From contig CAJHZI010000457.1 of NCBI GenBank assembly GCA_905160935.1, forward strand, positions 4,571,001 through 4,635,000: DNA of 64,000 bases, in the 5' to 3' direction. The DNA comes from Enchytraeus crypticus (Eukaryota > Annelida > Clitellata > Enchytraeida > Enchytraeidae). Positions 24,153 to 36,500 of this stretch are shown piece by piece. Within the stretch, counting starts at the first letter, position 1. Every line of letters starts with the position of its first letter. The translations under genes were made by a program, and so were the position numbers. The notes under the pieces are model-generated. The model made no database searches and had not been told where the DNA came from. It worked only from the letters and a program-made list of their open reading frames with translations.

Positions 24153-24905
24153 TTACTGTAACAAACAACGCCCAGATTCTTCATCAAAATTATTCATGGT
24201 CTTATCTTGTTGCGCCTTCTTTGTATCGCCTTTAACTTTACTCGACTTGCTTTTCGATACGATATTCCCCAGCCCTTTAACCTTCGAGTCAGATCCCTGC
24301 TTGCCGGATTTTCCACCTCCATTAGGAGTTGCTTGAGCCGTTGAATTCTTTAATTGTTGTTGCTGATAATGATAAAGGTGTTGTTGTTGTTGCTGTATTG
24401 CCATTAGGTCTGTTCTGATGCTGGGACGTCTGGCATTCATGGTGACCGCTCCATAGGCGTCACTAATCCTTCTTCTGAGAGACATTAGTCTCCAGCCACC
24501 GCTCCCAGACTTTGATGGAATTCCCAACGTGGAATTAGATAATTCTTTTCTTTCACCAGATGTCGAAAGTCTATTGCTAGAATCAAATTCAGGATCACTA
24601 GCTTGATCTAGTTCATCATCAATTCGTCCACCCTGTTTTGGAATTTTTAGCCGGTTTGATCCGGTTCTAACTGGACCAGGAATAGAGGCGGGAGGGTCAT
24701 AGGTTGCGGGAACATTGCGATGAAGGGATGGCGTCATCTCTGATGGGAGTTTGGCAAGATTGAAAAGAGCAAGAAAGATGTCTTCCACATTTCTATCATC
24801 TCGTGCTGACACCTCCAGGCCGCAGCATGCCGAGGACTCGGTGACGTCATCAGTGAATCTACGTAACTCTGACGTATCGACTACTCTGTCAGCGACCAGA
24901 TCAGC
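24153..24905 (-). CDS. RASD-like GTPase, exon 4 (NKAD second half, G5, CAAX tail)
   Basis: This final coding exon follows the acceptor CTGCACACAG. It begins GCT GAT, so joining exon 3 (ending AAC AAG) makes the guanine-specificity motif NKAD. It covers residues 461-710. The G5 box is EVSAR (493-495 SAR, where most Ras proteins have SAK). LFNLAKLPSEMTPSLHR is a strong RASD1/RASD2 signature, and NARRPSIRTDLMAI corresponds to the conserved FARRPSVHSDLMYI-type block near the RASD C-terminus. Two short poly-Gln stretches and a Lys-rich segment follow. The protein ends CLLQ, a CAAX box with Gln last, which predicts farnesylation and membrane attachment. The stop codon is at 24153-24155. Confidence 0.92.
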   Translation of the reverse strand, partial: ADLVADRVVDTSELRRFTDDVTESSACCGLEVSARDDRNVEDIFLALFNLAKLPSEMTPSLHRNVPATYDPPASIPGPVRTGSNRLKIPKQGGRIDDELDQASDPEFDSSNRLSTSGERKELSNSTLGIPSKSGSGGWRLMSLRRRISDAYGAVTMNARRPSIRTDLMAIQQQQQHLYHYQQQQLKNSTAQATPNGGGKSGKQGSDSKVKGLGNIVSKSKSSKVKGDTKKAQQDKTMNNFDEESGRCLLQ

Positions 24906-25254
24906 CTGTGTGCAGCAGACATTAGCAAACAACTCACGTTCATTAGATCACAAAGATTAACACGTAGGCCCTAGAGTACATGGAAGACTAAAATATAAAA
25001 GGGTTTTCCTAGGGCTTAACATGACGACATCTGTCATACAATCATTTACTTTTTTTACCTAAAGTTAGTTTTTTACAATATAATTTGATGCTTAGAGGTA
25101 ATTTCACATCACCCTTGCGCAGTTACAGGCAGATCGGCGATGAACTTAGGTCAGTCTAAGAAACGATTTCTTGAGTAAGATGTAGGTGAATATAGCGTAG
25201 TACTAGAAATGTATAACGATCATTTTTTATTTAACATCCATCCTTTATTTTAAC

Positions 25255-25795
25255 TTCATCAATAATTCTATAAATTTCATTATTCGTCCTAAGATTGACT
25301 ACTGCAACTAATTTGCAGTAATTATGGTCGCAATTATCTTCTCTCAGTCGTTTACAGAACGTCCAAAAGTCTATAACACATGTTTATTGTAATTCCTCTA
25401 AACTTCAATCTCAGTCTCTTTCCCTAATATGAAACCTTCACTGGTTCGGTATAGCGCATGAAGCAGATCTGTTAATGAAATTCGCTCATCACTGGGCAGA
25501 CGTCCTTTTTTATGCACCTTACCGGATCTGAAACTATTTTCCCAATTTTCTCCCTCTTTTCGATTGTTCTTCTCGTTAAACTTTCTTTAAAAACTTCACC
25601 CGTCCTGGTCGTCCTTTGATCACCGGACCGGCAGTACTTGGGATCCTACTTCCCTTTAGTACAATTATTTTTTGCTGATCAGTTTGGGCGAAATTGACTA
25701 GTAGTGACATGTGCTATTGGGGGCGCCCTGACATCATTTTTTAAATAAGGAAGTGTGTGTTGAATCTTTAATTTTATTAATAAGGCTAAGACCAA
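25255..25795 (+). mobile_element. LINE E, degraded 3' fragment (copy 1)
   Basis: Frame-broken RT remnants (KIDYCN, then ERPKVYNTC) lead into the same 3' UTR as the copy ending near 27396: TTTGATCACCGGACCGGCAG, TAGTGACATGTGCTATTGGG, CCTGACATCATTTTT and a TTTATTA end. Many stops show it is old. Confidence 0.75.
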
Positions 25796-26059
25796 TTACA
25801 TATAGTTTAACGTCTGTTTCCTGCTAGAATAGTAAGTCAGGTAAGGCTAACTACACTAAGCAACGTAAGTTAGTTTATCATATGATCTCCTCCTCCAAGG
25901 GTTCTTACTTTAAGTGTTCTTACGTTCATACTTTCTTCTTTAGTTCTTACTTAGTTTAGGAACCGGACGTTCAATTCTCATTGATTGATTAATTGATTAC
26001 TGATAAACTTTGATCTTGTAGGATCAAAACTGCCCCAAACACTTTGGGGAACCCCGATT

Positions 26060-27396
26060 CATTGCTTTGTCGCATATCCCTAAGTCACTTCCAAATGCCA
26101 ATTCTCCTTCTACTCTTGCTAGCAACTTTTTAAATTTTTTTGAAGACAAAATTTCCAGACTCTGTTCTTCTATTCCACCCAGTTTTGAGACTACTGCACA
26201 ATCGTCTGTGACTAATCCACCTCTGCTGTCAAATTTTAAACCTGCTTCTCTTGAAGCAACCCGTCATCTAATATTCTGCTAATAATATTGGATGATTATA
26301 ATCTGAATATAATCTTACCGACTAATCTTGCTCGCTAGAAGCTGTTCCAACAAAACTACTTAAATCTTGCATTGACGCCCTCCTTCCTTCAATTACCCAT
26401 CTCGTTAATCTTGCACTTTCTGAAGGAAATTTTTCTTCTATTTTTAAAACTACTGTTGTTTCTCCTCTTCTTTAAAAGCAGTCACTTCCAAAAGACAATC
26501 TTTCTAGATATAGTCCCAAATCCAACTGAAATTTAATTTCCACTATCTTGGAAAAAATAATCTACACTCGCAACTGGCTTATTATTAATAATTTACACTC
26601 GCTGACTGTAGCCAGTGGCGACGTCGGTTAGATACTCGACCGCGAATCAGTATGTGTGGGGTTGAAATCCTGGGGTCGCCCTTCACTGACATCGCTATCG
26701 AGTGAGGAACTGACGTTAACCTTAGCTCTACAGGTTTATGCAGCCATCTTGAATCTTTTCCTTCTCTTTCTTGTTTCCAATCTGCATATAGAACGCTTCA
26801 CTCCACTGAAACTGCCTTACTCAGCATTCATAATGATCTTTGTCTAGCATTAAAGGTATATATCCAAAAGGTACACAAAAGGTATCCGCCTTCTTCATTT
26901 GCTTCAGGTGGTTCAAAGAATTAAGTACGAAATTGCTCTCTTAACAATCGAAACACTTCTCTTTGGTACCTTTGGTTCTTACCTTTCTGATCTCCTAATC
27001 CAATATCAACCTTCTCGTAAGCTTCGTTCTTCCGATGCCAAACTGCTTAAAATTCCTAATATTCTCAATTCGTTAGGTAGACGTTCATTTTCATTCTCAG
27101 CTCCTACTGTTTGGAACTCTCTGCCTCCTGATCTTCGCTCATGGTCTACTACTTCCACTGTAAAGATATTTACGTTGGACGTTGAAAACACATCTCTCCC
27201 CACTATAGACGTTTTTCATCTTGCCTGACTGTTTTTTGATCACCAGACGGGCACCGCTTAGGATCTTTTTCTTTCTCTTCAGCACATGTTTTTCAGATCG
27301 TTTGGGGAGAATCGATTTGTAGTGACATATGATGGGGGACGTCCTGACATCATCCTTGTATGAGGAAACGTACGTTAAACCTTTATTACTATTATT
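26060..27396 (+). mobile_element. LINE E, CR1/L2-like fragment with nested SINE (copy 2)
   Basis: The plus strand encodes, with frameshifts and stops, CR1/L2-type reverse-transcriptase blocks: NFFEDKISRLCSSIP, AVPTKLLKSCIDALLPSI, then after a SINE C insertion FQSAYRTLHSTETALLSIHN, and finally SLGRRSFSFSAPTVWNSLPP. A large part of the RT core is deleted. The 3' UTR ends CCTGACATCATCCTTGTATG, then AGGAAACGTACGTTAAACC and (TTA)n. That end strongly resembles the tail of SINE C. Confidence 0.85.
26601..26730 (+). mobile_element. SINE C, tRNA-derived (copy 2, inside LINE E)
   Basis: Box A region AGCCAGTGGCGACGTCGG, box B GGGTTGAAATCC, and tail TTCACTGACATCGCTATCGA with AGGAACTGACGTTAACCTTA. It interrupts the LINE E frame between NWLIINNLHS and the HSTETALL block. 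Confidence 0.85.
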
Positions 27397-27651
27397 ATTA
27401 TTGTTAGTGACGGGAAGTGCACTGGGTTATTACTTATCATTAATATTACTACTATTATTACTATCATCATTATTTAAGAGTATCATGAACTTTACTTAAA
27501 TTATGTTACAATTTTAAATTCTAATGTTTTGAGGATAACTTTTTAGCACTGGCGCTTTTATCCATTTACTGGCTGTCTTAGCATCTCGTCTGCTCTTAGC
27601 TTAAACTATTGGAAGTGAGAAACATCATCGTTGACGGAGCTGCTGCCTTAC

Positions 27652-27875
27652 CTTGTTTCCTGCAATCACCATTGGAATGCACACTTTGTTGTTTTTTCCT
27701 CCACTCCAGTGGCCCCCTACACATCCGGCTGTCTTGCCCCCGCCACAGTAGCCCCCTGCTTGACCGGGGTTCGTTTGACCACCAAGCTTTGCTTCGAGGA
27801 TCTGTTGGTGCAGGCGCTTGGCCTCCTCAAAACTTTCTCGCGAGTCGATCGAGTACACAATGACGAAGAGATCAC
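27652..27875 (-). CDS. RASD-like GTPase, exon 3 (Gly-rich insertion, NK of G4)
   Basis: The acceptor ATTTCAG is followed by GT GAT, completing the Gly codon started by exon 2. The donor AAG/GTAAGG is near consensus. It covers residues 386-460: GDLFVIVYSIDSRESFEEAK matches the RASD1 region GDVFILVFSLDNRDSFEEV, RLHQQILEAK is the following helix, and VCIPMVIAGNK leads to G4. Between the helix and the G4 strand, vertebrate RASD proteins have a short Lys/Asn loop. Here residues about 416-445 form a Gly-rich insertion (GGYCGGGKTAGCVGG and neighbours) of roughly 15-20 extra residues. Confidence 0.93.
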
Positions 27876-28432
27876 CTGAAATATTAGGTCGATAATTGTT
27901 AGTGTAAACTGAGGGTGCTTGCAAGCTACTACCTTGCTGTGTTTGTAGGCCCGTTATAGGAAATGATAAACGTATACTAAGTTTGTGGTAAACGGGTTAA
28001 TAATAAATAAAATATAATATTTAGCAAAACTAAAAGGTAAATTTTTTTAGAAGAATTTTGTGATGGAACCTACCTTCTGAAATGTTTTATAAACAACGTT
28101 GAGTAGAAATATGTACCTTGATACAGGAGGTGATTGAGTACGCACCATTTAAAAGAATTCTAAGGAGAGTTCGCATTCTTTGATCGCACAATGAGAGGCA
28201 GTATTCTGGAAAAAGTCAAACATGCTGGATATGGGTGAAGGAAAGTGAGGCACGCGAAAGACTTGAGTAAGGTGTCTGCAGAGTTAAAATAGTAACGGAA
28301 CTGGAGCTCTCTGTTCTCAAAGTTCATCCACAACCACCTGAGTGACTAATTGGAGAGATTTGTCCATTGGATCACCAAAGGTCATGTTGGATCTGATGGT
28401 ATACAAAGTGAGTAGATATATATATATGGACA

Positions 28433-28458
28433 GAGAGAGAGAGAGAGAGAGAGAGAAG
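28433..28458. repeat. (GA)n microsatellite
   Basis: A short GA tract follows ATATATATATGGACAGA. It has no adjacent recognisable LINE tail. Confidence 0.85.
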
Positions 28459-30784
28459 GCGAGAAAGAATTTATGAAAGTGGCTGAGCATAAGTACGATA
28501 TTTATTGATCAATCTGGTTAGATACTGGCTTAATCCAATAATTAAATATTCATGTGGATTATTTGCCTTGATTTTATTAATCCTACTATAATCTCCACAA
28601 CAACATTTGATTATCATCCATTTATTTTTTGTAAACCTAATCGTAACATAATAAATAAGTTCAACATAATAAGACAAATTAAAAAATATAAAGAATAGTA
28701 CTACGCCAATATAGTATTGAACAAACATAAAACACATAAGGACAGTAACACTACAAAGAGCTTAAGTAACTCTGTATAATTACATAAGAACCATCAATTA
28801 ACATCAAAAATTCCCGATTTAATGTGAAGTTTCAAGAGATTGACCCTGTAATTCGTAATATAAATTTAAACAACATAACAATTCAGCCACATAAAACCCT
28901 ATAGAAAATTGTAGTCACAATTTTAGACCAATTGAATCAAATAAGAAACATAATAAGAACAATAGCAGAATATATATTTAACAATGCAATGAAATAATTA
29001 TGATTTAAATAGGGTTATTGGCACCTTGTCTAATAATTATTTTATAATTGTTTGCACGTAATTTGTTTATAAAAAGGAATATGGAATCAGGAACCTTTTT
29101 TTAAGTCAGCTTCTAAATTTGACTGACTAAGAGCTTCCTATTGTACTGCCAGCTCGTTGTTATTTGCTATGCTTCATATTGTCATTAGCAAGAACGTGAC
29201 GCTTTTAGTTTATTTAAATTATTGTTTCTTCCCAGAGTCCTGATGTTATCCTGAGAGGAAAGAATAGTTTAAACTGGAGACAATCTGAACGGTTTGCAGT
29301 TGTTCTTTCTTAGAAATAAGGTATCCAAATGTAAATTATTTTAACCTAAATTTTATTTTTTACGTTTCACTATGCTACCAGAGAATATATACCTGAAATC
29401 GAGCCCGTACCTCCTGATTATCAGACAAGCTAACTAACTTCCTCTGATATTAATAAATCAATATTTAACTAAATTGTGTATTCACTGATAGGTCCTATTC
29501 ATATCGTGATTTTCCATATGGATACATGTACTTAGGTGCTTTCGATAAAAGTCTTTCTAACAGCCAATGAAAATAAAAGACTCTGTGATCTAATAATGCA
29601 AAAATAAAAATCTGTGAACTAATTTGTGATATTACCTGACATCATCGTTTGAGAAGATATATGCAATATCTTTAGAATATAACTTTTTTCAATAAATTAA
29701 TCTAGCATTAGATGCTAAAATATTGAATAGCAAAATATGAGACGACGAAAATTAATTAATTATCATAAAAGGTTGCTTAGGGGAAAGTAAATTTATCACA
29801 GGTATCGTATTTAATAAGGTTTCTTCTGCAGATTTAAAGAATAACATTTCACTATACATTAGAATAATGAAATATCTGCATTATTATTGCGCGCCTCTTT
29901 AATTTACTGTTCTATTCCGAAAAAGCAAATACAAATGTTTAAAAGTTTGCCAATTTGTTTAAACATCCACATTTTAAATAACTTTTCTAGAGAGATATTC
30001 CAGATTCTGAGTTATTCCTTTTTATGGAACAGATGTAGTCTTTGATTGGACTATTCTCAAACTTAAATTATGCTTATGTCTCCTCTATCTGTATAGATTC
30101 TGTTCTTCCTGATATTTCGTTAATATTAGCAAAAATGTTTTAGCCTTTTTAGCAGCGGAACTAATAACTTGAAACTGAGTGTAACCTGAACGTTTGCGAG
30201 CCACGCTTTCAATGAATGCTAAGCCAGTCCCCAGGAGCAAAAGTAACTGTTGAAAATAAGACAAATCTCCAACAAAGACTCATATGGTGGAGAAAATCTT
30301 CCTCATCCAAATAGAAGGAATTGCTCAAATTTAATATCTTCCATTTGACGCTGAAGCACAATTAAAGTCGACATTTCTATTATTAGTTTCACTTTGATAT
30401 ATTTTCTTAAGAAACTTTTGACAATTTTCTTGCTAATAAATATTATTAATAGCTGAAGTTTACTTTTTATATTTCTTATAGGAACAATGTATAAGGCAGA
30501 TATATTTACTATAAGTATTTATAATAGTGTTTTATATTTAAACTAGATAAGCTAAATACTTCAAATGCTTTTATTTCATAATGACGATAGTGGCAACATT
30601 TTTATTATCAACATATTCTTTATAAATGTACAACTCTGCTAAATAGTGTTTTACTTTTTAACACTTTTGATAAGAGCTCATATACAATTTCAGACTTTTA
30701 TATGTGATGATTGCATACTGAAAATTCAAAACTGGGAGTTACGCAAGGTTTTTATTACATTTCTAAACTAAGAAAGGTATTTAG

Positions 30785-32127
30785 CCAGACGACTTTACCA
30801 AGTCAGTGATGATCCAAATTCCCAAAAAAGCCAATGCTGTGGAGTGTTCGGAGTACAGAACAATCAGTTTAATACCTCATGCATCAAAGATCTTATGAAA
30901 GATAGTAAATAAGCGCATTCAGCCGAAAGCAGACATGATACTGAGCAAGACGGAATATGGTTTTGGGAAAGGATGCGGCACAAGAGAAGCAATGGGGTAA
31001 TGCGGGTCCTTTGCTAAAAATGCTTATAATTTGGAAGTGACGTTTTTGTATGCTTTGTGTACTTTGAGAAGGCCATTGACAGGATTGATTAGATAACGAT
31101 GATTAATATCTTGCAAAAGAATAGGAAATAACTGGAGATATAGAAGACTAATTTTAAACTTGTACATGAATCAAAGAGCAGTAATGAAAATCCAGCAACA
31201 ATATTCTGAAGAAGGTAAAATAGTAAGTGAAGTAAGACAAGGTTGCAGCAGTTTGCCGCTGCTGCTTAACATTTACGCTGAGGCAATGATGGTGGAAGCC
31301 ATGTAAGATATTAAAGAAGGAATAAAAGTAGGAGGAAAATTGCTACAAGATGTAAGATTTGCAAATGACTAAGGAATGGTGGCGAGAAGCGAGACTGGAC
31401 CGCAGAAGATAATGAATGGTCTGAATGGTACGACATTGAATAGATTAAAGGCATGAAGATTAACATCAAAAAGACCAAAGTGATGAGAGTGTCCCATAAT
31501 AAAGGTGAAGTTAATATCGCAATAAATGGTACAAAATTGAAAAAGGTTAAAATTTTCAAATATTTGGGTCATACTATAACCGATTATGGGAAATGTGAGA
31601 CTGAAATATGCAGTAGGATTGCATAAGCAAAAATGGCTTTCAGTATTAAAAAAGAACTTTTAACAAAAAGTCTAAAGAAAAACATAAATATAAATATAGC
31701 GAAAACCTTGGTTTGGACTACGCTATTATATGGATGTGAAATATGGACCTTAAGAAAAGAAGATATCAGTAAACTAGAGGCATTGGCAATGTAGATATGG
31801 AGATAAATTGAAAGGATTAGCTGGACTCAAAAGTTTACAAATGAGGAGGTTCTGGAGCAAGTTGGTACAGATAGACAGTTGACGAATGTATTAAGAAATA
31901 GAACGAAGAGTTCGATAGGACACATTCTAAGGGGAAGGTCTATTAAAAAGGTCATAGAACGTAGAATGGAAGGAAGAAGAGGCAGGGGCAGGCCGAGATT
32001 AGGTATGTTAGATGATTTAAAGACCCACTCATATGTGGATATGAAGAGGAAAGCGGAAAACAGAGAAGAGTGGATGCGTTATGTACCATGGACCTGCCAG
32101 TAGGCAGTGCACTAAGAGAGAGAGAAA
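30785..32127 (+). mobile_element. LINE A, longest copy with RT region (copy 2)
   Basis: The plus strand gives reverse-transcriptase blocks with several stops and frameshifts: VECSEYRTISLIPHASKIL, GFGKGCGTREAM, SEVRQGCS, NIYAEAMM, the degraded catalytic block RFAND-stop-GMVA (expected FADD), KVKIFKYLGHTIT, TLLYGCEIWTLRKEDI, SWTQKFTNEEVLEQVGTD, GRGRPRLGMLDDLKTHS and YVPWTCQ-stop. This is the order of the endonuclease/reverse-transcriptase polyprotein of an L2-group-like non-LTR element. The stop is followed by the hairpin CTGCC-AGTA-GGCAG and GA repeats. It is dead because the catalytic Asp pair is lost. Confidence 0.9.
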
Positions 32128-33306
32128 CTAAGAAATTTACAGAAAAATTGTTGAAAATTATTGATATTTTAGAAGAAATCATGTTTGAATTTCTTTACAA
32201 AGAATAAATTGAGTTTATTGATATACTTCATATATTTGTGTATTTAACATACACTTTAGCAAAATCATCGCCTGCATATATGCTTTGAAAGCAATTTTGA
32301 TCGTCAGAGATGCGAAATCAGTCAAGTCCATTGTCAACCTTAAGCATGTTAAACTACACAGTGATCTGAAAAATCATCACCGCAGGGAAAACTCAGAAGT
32401 TCTGACACTTTTGCTATTTTGTCAAGTATTTTAAGAGATAATGGAGGAGGCAGATTAACGTTGTGCTTCTTAATGACTTAATGTCGATACAAAAAATATT
32501 AAGTTATGGCTCGTTTGCGGCATCATCTGCCAATTTCTGAATTAGCTTGCTAGTTAGGTGATAAAATTAAGTGATAAAAATGACGTCTTCAATTAAATTT
32601 GACCTCAACATCCCCAGAATAATTGGCTGTTTTATTCTGAACAATGTCGTAGAAATGTCTAGAATTCATTTATAAATCACTAAATAATGATCTCAAAACA
32701 GCGCTTCAGAAAATTTGGGAGGATATATCCCAGCCAGCAATGCAGAAAAATTCTTACATTGAGAAAATAACTGAAAACCAAAGTTGGTGAGCTTCACACT
32801 AAGCAGTTTCCTAATAACTAGAGGTACCCGTTTGCAAAATTGTCAACATTTAGGAAAAATGAGCATTTTAACCGAACCTGAGTTTGAACCTGAGTCTCTC
32901 TATCCCATGGCGAATGTTCAAGCAATGTACATACGACTCTCAAGAAATCTATATAGAAATTTCTTGTAGAAGAAAAAGTTGCTTTGATTAGAAATAATAT
33001 ATAAGACGATGCGATGAAATTTATATTCACCAGAAATTTATGGTGGACGAATGACAAAGGTGTATTTAGCGTTAATATCTATGAAGTATAAAATTATAAA
33101 TACGGCGCAGCAATTAAATGCCAACATACAGTATAGGGCATACTCGGGAAAAATTATACTTGGCGAATGACAGAGCCTTAGCGTTAATATTTCGGAATTA
33201 TAAACATGGACTCAGTGATAAAATTTAAATAGCATATATGCTCGCCATAAATGTATATTCGTCAATTGACAGAGCGGTAATTAGCGTAATTATTAAAGAA
33301 ATATAA

Positions 33307-33390
33307 ATCCCCGTGTTGTGTTCGAGTTTTTGAAGAATAGATCAACCGGTGACTGCACGTGTCGGAGAAGGCAACTAAAGCACTAAGACC
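33307..33390 (+). mobile_element. Family B short retroelement, 5' fragment (copy 5)
   Basis: AATCCCCGTGTTGTGTTCGA, AATAGATCAACCGGTGACTG and GGCAACTAAAGCACTAAG match the family-B 5' end; the rest is lost. Confidence 0.7.
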
Positions 33391-33503
33391 CAAATCAACG
33401 TCAGAAAGAGCATTCGGTTTGTGAGCGCCTAGGCTTCAGAAATTGTTTTAAAAAAATTCCAAAACGAATGGAAGAGATTATTATAGATCCACGGATATGA
33501 TGT

Positions 33504-33575
33504 GTGAGAGAGAGGAGTGGAGAATGTCTATTCGTATCCCGACCCTAGTTTAACTGGGATTAAATGGAAGAAGTT
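33504..33575 (-). repeat. Family G repeat fragment (copy 2)
   Basis: The complement of the 7336 and 44761 blocks: CTATTCGTATCCCGACCCTA followed by GTTTAACTGGGATTAAATGG. Confidence 0.65.
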
Positions 33576-36500
33576 GATGAAAATTAAGGAATTATAAATA
33601 TGACTTATGAAGCTCTGCGTTACTGCAGGCACACAGATAGACAGAACTGGCTTATTGTATTAGCTCTATCCTTGCTCTCCTATATTATACGGCCCTTTAC
33701 CGGGCTTACGCAAAAAATAGAACAACTTTCATTCTACAGTTGTTTATGCGGAATTTAATTGGAGATGTTATTTTTATTTCCTATGATGCATTAGTAATAC
33801 TACAATAAAACTATATTTTAAAAGTTTATGTTCTTCCGCAATTTAGGGTGGCTTCCTCAAAAAGGGGATAACTTAAATAATTTTGTAATTGTCTGACTGA
33901 TTTTGATACAATAATTTAAACTGCCCTCGATGCAAGTATTTAAAATTTGATTTAAAATAACGAAAAATGACATAGTCTTAACTCATAAGCTAATGTAATT
34001 TTCAGATTTCAGATATCATCTAACATTTATTCTTAAACTTAATTAAATCGCTTCGAATGTTAATATTTTTATGATTCCTGGCACGGGTTCAACCACGACA
34101 CGCACATTCAGTTACAGTCCATGTCAAGCCATTCTTATATAATTCCCTGCTCCAACCAGATATTAATTATTATTATTTTATACTAGTTTCAGTCGTAAAG
34201 AACATTGAGGCAATATTCCTGTAGGATCTTCATCATAACAACTGCACACGTATATCGATGTTTACTTTAAATGAGTTTACTGCTTGCAGTAGATTGTACG
34301 AATTAGAAGTTTTTCTTGCGGCAGCTGTGACCAGGTCTCACGATTCTAATGTTCGCCACGGAGTCACTTTATTACACGAAAAAAGTGTTGGAGGTGAACA
34401 TAAAATTCAGAAAATATCTTTCCTGTGGGAAATTCATCTCGCCAGTACAACAGTATTTACAGAACAAGAGCTGAATAACTTCTTGTATATACTTTAGACA
34501 GGAGGTATCAACCGCCTACTTTGTATCTTTCGCTCATTGTGATTCTATATCTTTTTTCAGTTTTTCTATCTCACTCTCGTTTAACTTTAGTGCTCTTAAA
34601 GTCCAAAGCACAAATTTCTTCTTACTCTTATAATTTTGTACTGCATCAAAAATATTATATGATATCTGAAATCACACAATTACATTAGCTTAGTAGCTCT
34701 TATGATATATAAAAGTATCGGAGAAGAGGATCGAAATTCGAGGAAACTACGTGTATGCTCACGGAACGTATACTTATAAGACTGCCTCACTTAGGATAGA
34801 TTACAATAAGAAAGGCAATTATTACTTTCTCAGCTGTTATTGTTTTCTTATTGAGAAACAACAGTACGAAACTACAGAATGTTAAATATTATCAAATGGG
34901 AAGGAGATAGGACAGGTTAAGAAAGGCTAGATTTAAGAAGAGATACATATATAGCGGAAAGAATAACTAAAGAAGATACAGTAGTGAAATACTGAGATTG
35001 AGGAAAGTAAATTAAATTCTGAAGCGTTTATAAATAGTACAAAAGAGAAAGCAGAACGATGAATATTGATCTGCCGCATAACAGTACACTGATATAGACT
35101 ATATAATCTAATATGATATATCAGATAATATTATGTTATAACGCATCATTTTTTATCTTATTTATCAATTATTTTTTAGACCAGATTTGCAGAAATTTAG
35201 CTATAGATTTCTTCATTAAAGCTACTTCATCACAATTTACTGGTCCATTTTAAGCTGTCATGAACGTCACTCAACATACAGTGACGCTTTAGAAATAATC
35301 TAAATGATTGCTTAATTAATTGATTGATTGATTGACCTCCGTTCCGGAAGGATGATCAAGTGGAAACAAGCCTGCCTGAAAAGCAAAATGCCATAAACTC
35401 AATCCCAGTCACACCAACTCTGAGAGAATCCTGAAAGAATTGTGGTGGCAGAGAAACAGATTGGGGTAAGTTTAGATTTAGAGATCTTATGCAGAATAAG
35501 TGAAGCTCATGACGAACAGCGCTTGCATTCAATTGAATCCTATTAGACCTCAGAGAGACTTTTTTCTAAAATTCCGTAATCACTGCTTAAAATATCAAAG
35601 CCAAGAGCGCGAGAAGCGGTGCGTGACTGATTCAGTCTGAATTTTTATACGAAAACGAAGGAACTGATAAAGGTCACTCCAGTAATTACAGGAACGACAG
35701 TAGTGAATATGTCAGTGGAATTACTGTTCAGTAAATGTCACTTCATAGTTTCGCTAAAGTAGATTATTATAGATATTCGCGAAACACTTGCAAGTGCTTA
35801 ATATTTTAATTAGGCTATTAGTAACAATGCTATGGCGTCATCTTGACAATTCGCAAAGGTAAGAACTACAACAATTATTGTAGCAAATTCCCACATTTAA
35901 TATCAAGAACTGTAAATCATGGCGATTACAATATTAAATTTTACATGAGATATATGCTTCAACCATTGAGACGAATTTTCGATTATTTTACAACGGTAAA
36001 AGCGTTTGTAGACGCAGAAATTAGCTTCTAAGAGCAGTTTTCTCATAATTTGCTGCATTTATTTACCTGTCCCATCAAATCTCTAAGAACGCACTCATTT
36101 GTAATATTGTGAGTAGAGTTTTTCTTTATGAATTTCAACCATTCTCCTTACGGTGATTCTAAGGTGACTGGAGTACCGTCCTCTTTATTAGTAATTAGAA
36201 AGGCTGTCACCCAGTAATCTGTTGACCATTTGTTGCACAACAGTGTCTATTCCAAATAACCTATGGAAACGGACGTTAAACCTCTATTATAATTATTTTA
36301 AGACCGAGACAAGGAATGACTGATGATTCGGTAACAAATACATATACGGATATAGAATTAAGGATACTATAATTCTATTAATTAACCTTTTTATATTAAT
36401 TTTCTACTTTTAATGAGCTAAATCCGGAATATGTAAGCGCTTTTATGGTCTGTATCTTCCGTTCACACAAACGTTTCCATATTTCGCTTTTCTGTTTGCT

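Larger units (their letters stand above)
24906..27651 (-). other. RASD-like gene intron 3
   Basis: The intron runs from GTAAGG at 27651 to CACACAG at 24906. Two copies of LINE E (one carrying a SINE C) fill about half of it. 24960-25250 and 27400-27600 show nothing recognisable except short TTA repeats. Confidence 0.8.

Noticed and set aside
24124..24960. Plus-strand open frames opposite RASD exon 4
   Set aside because: They are antisense shadows of an exon with clear RASD motifs and correct splice sites on the minus strand.
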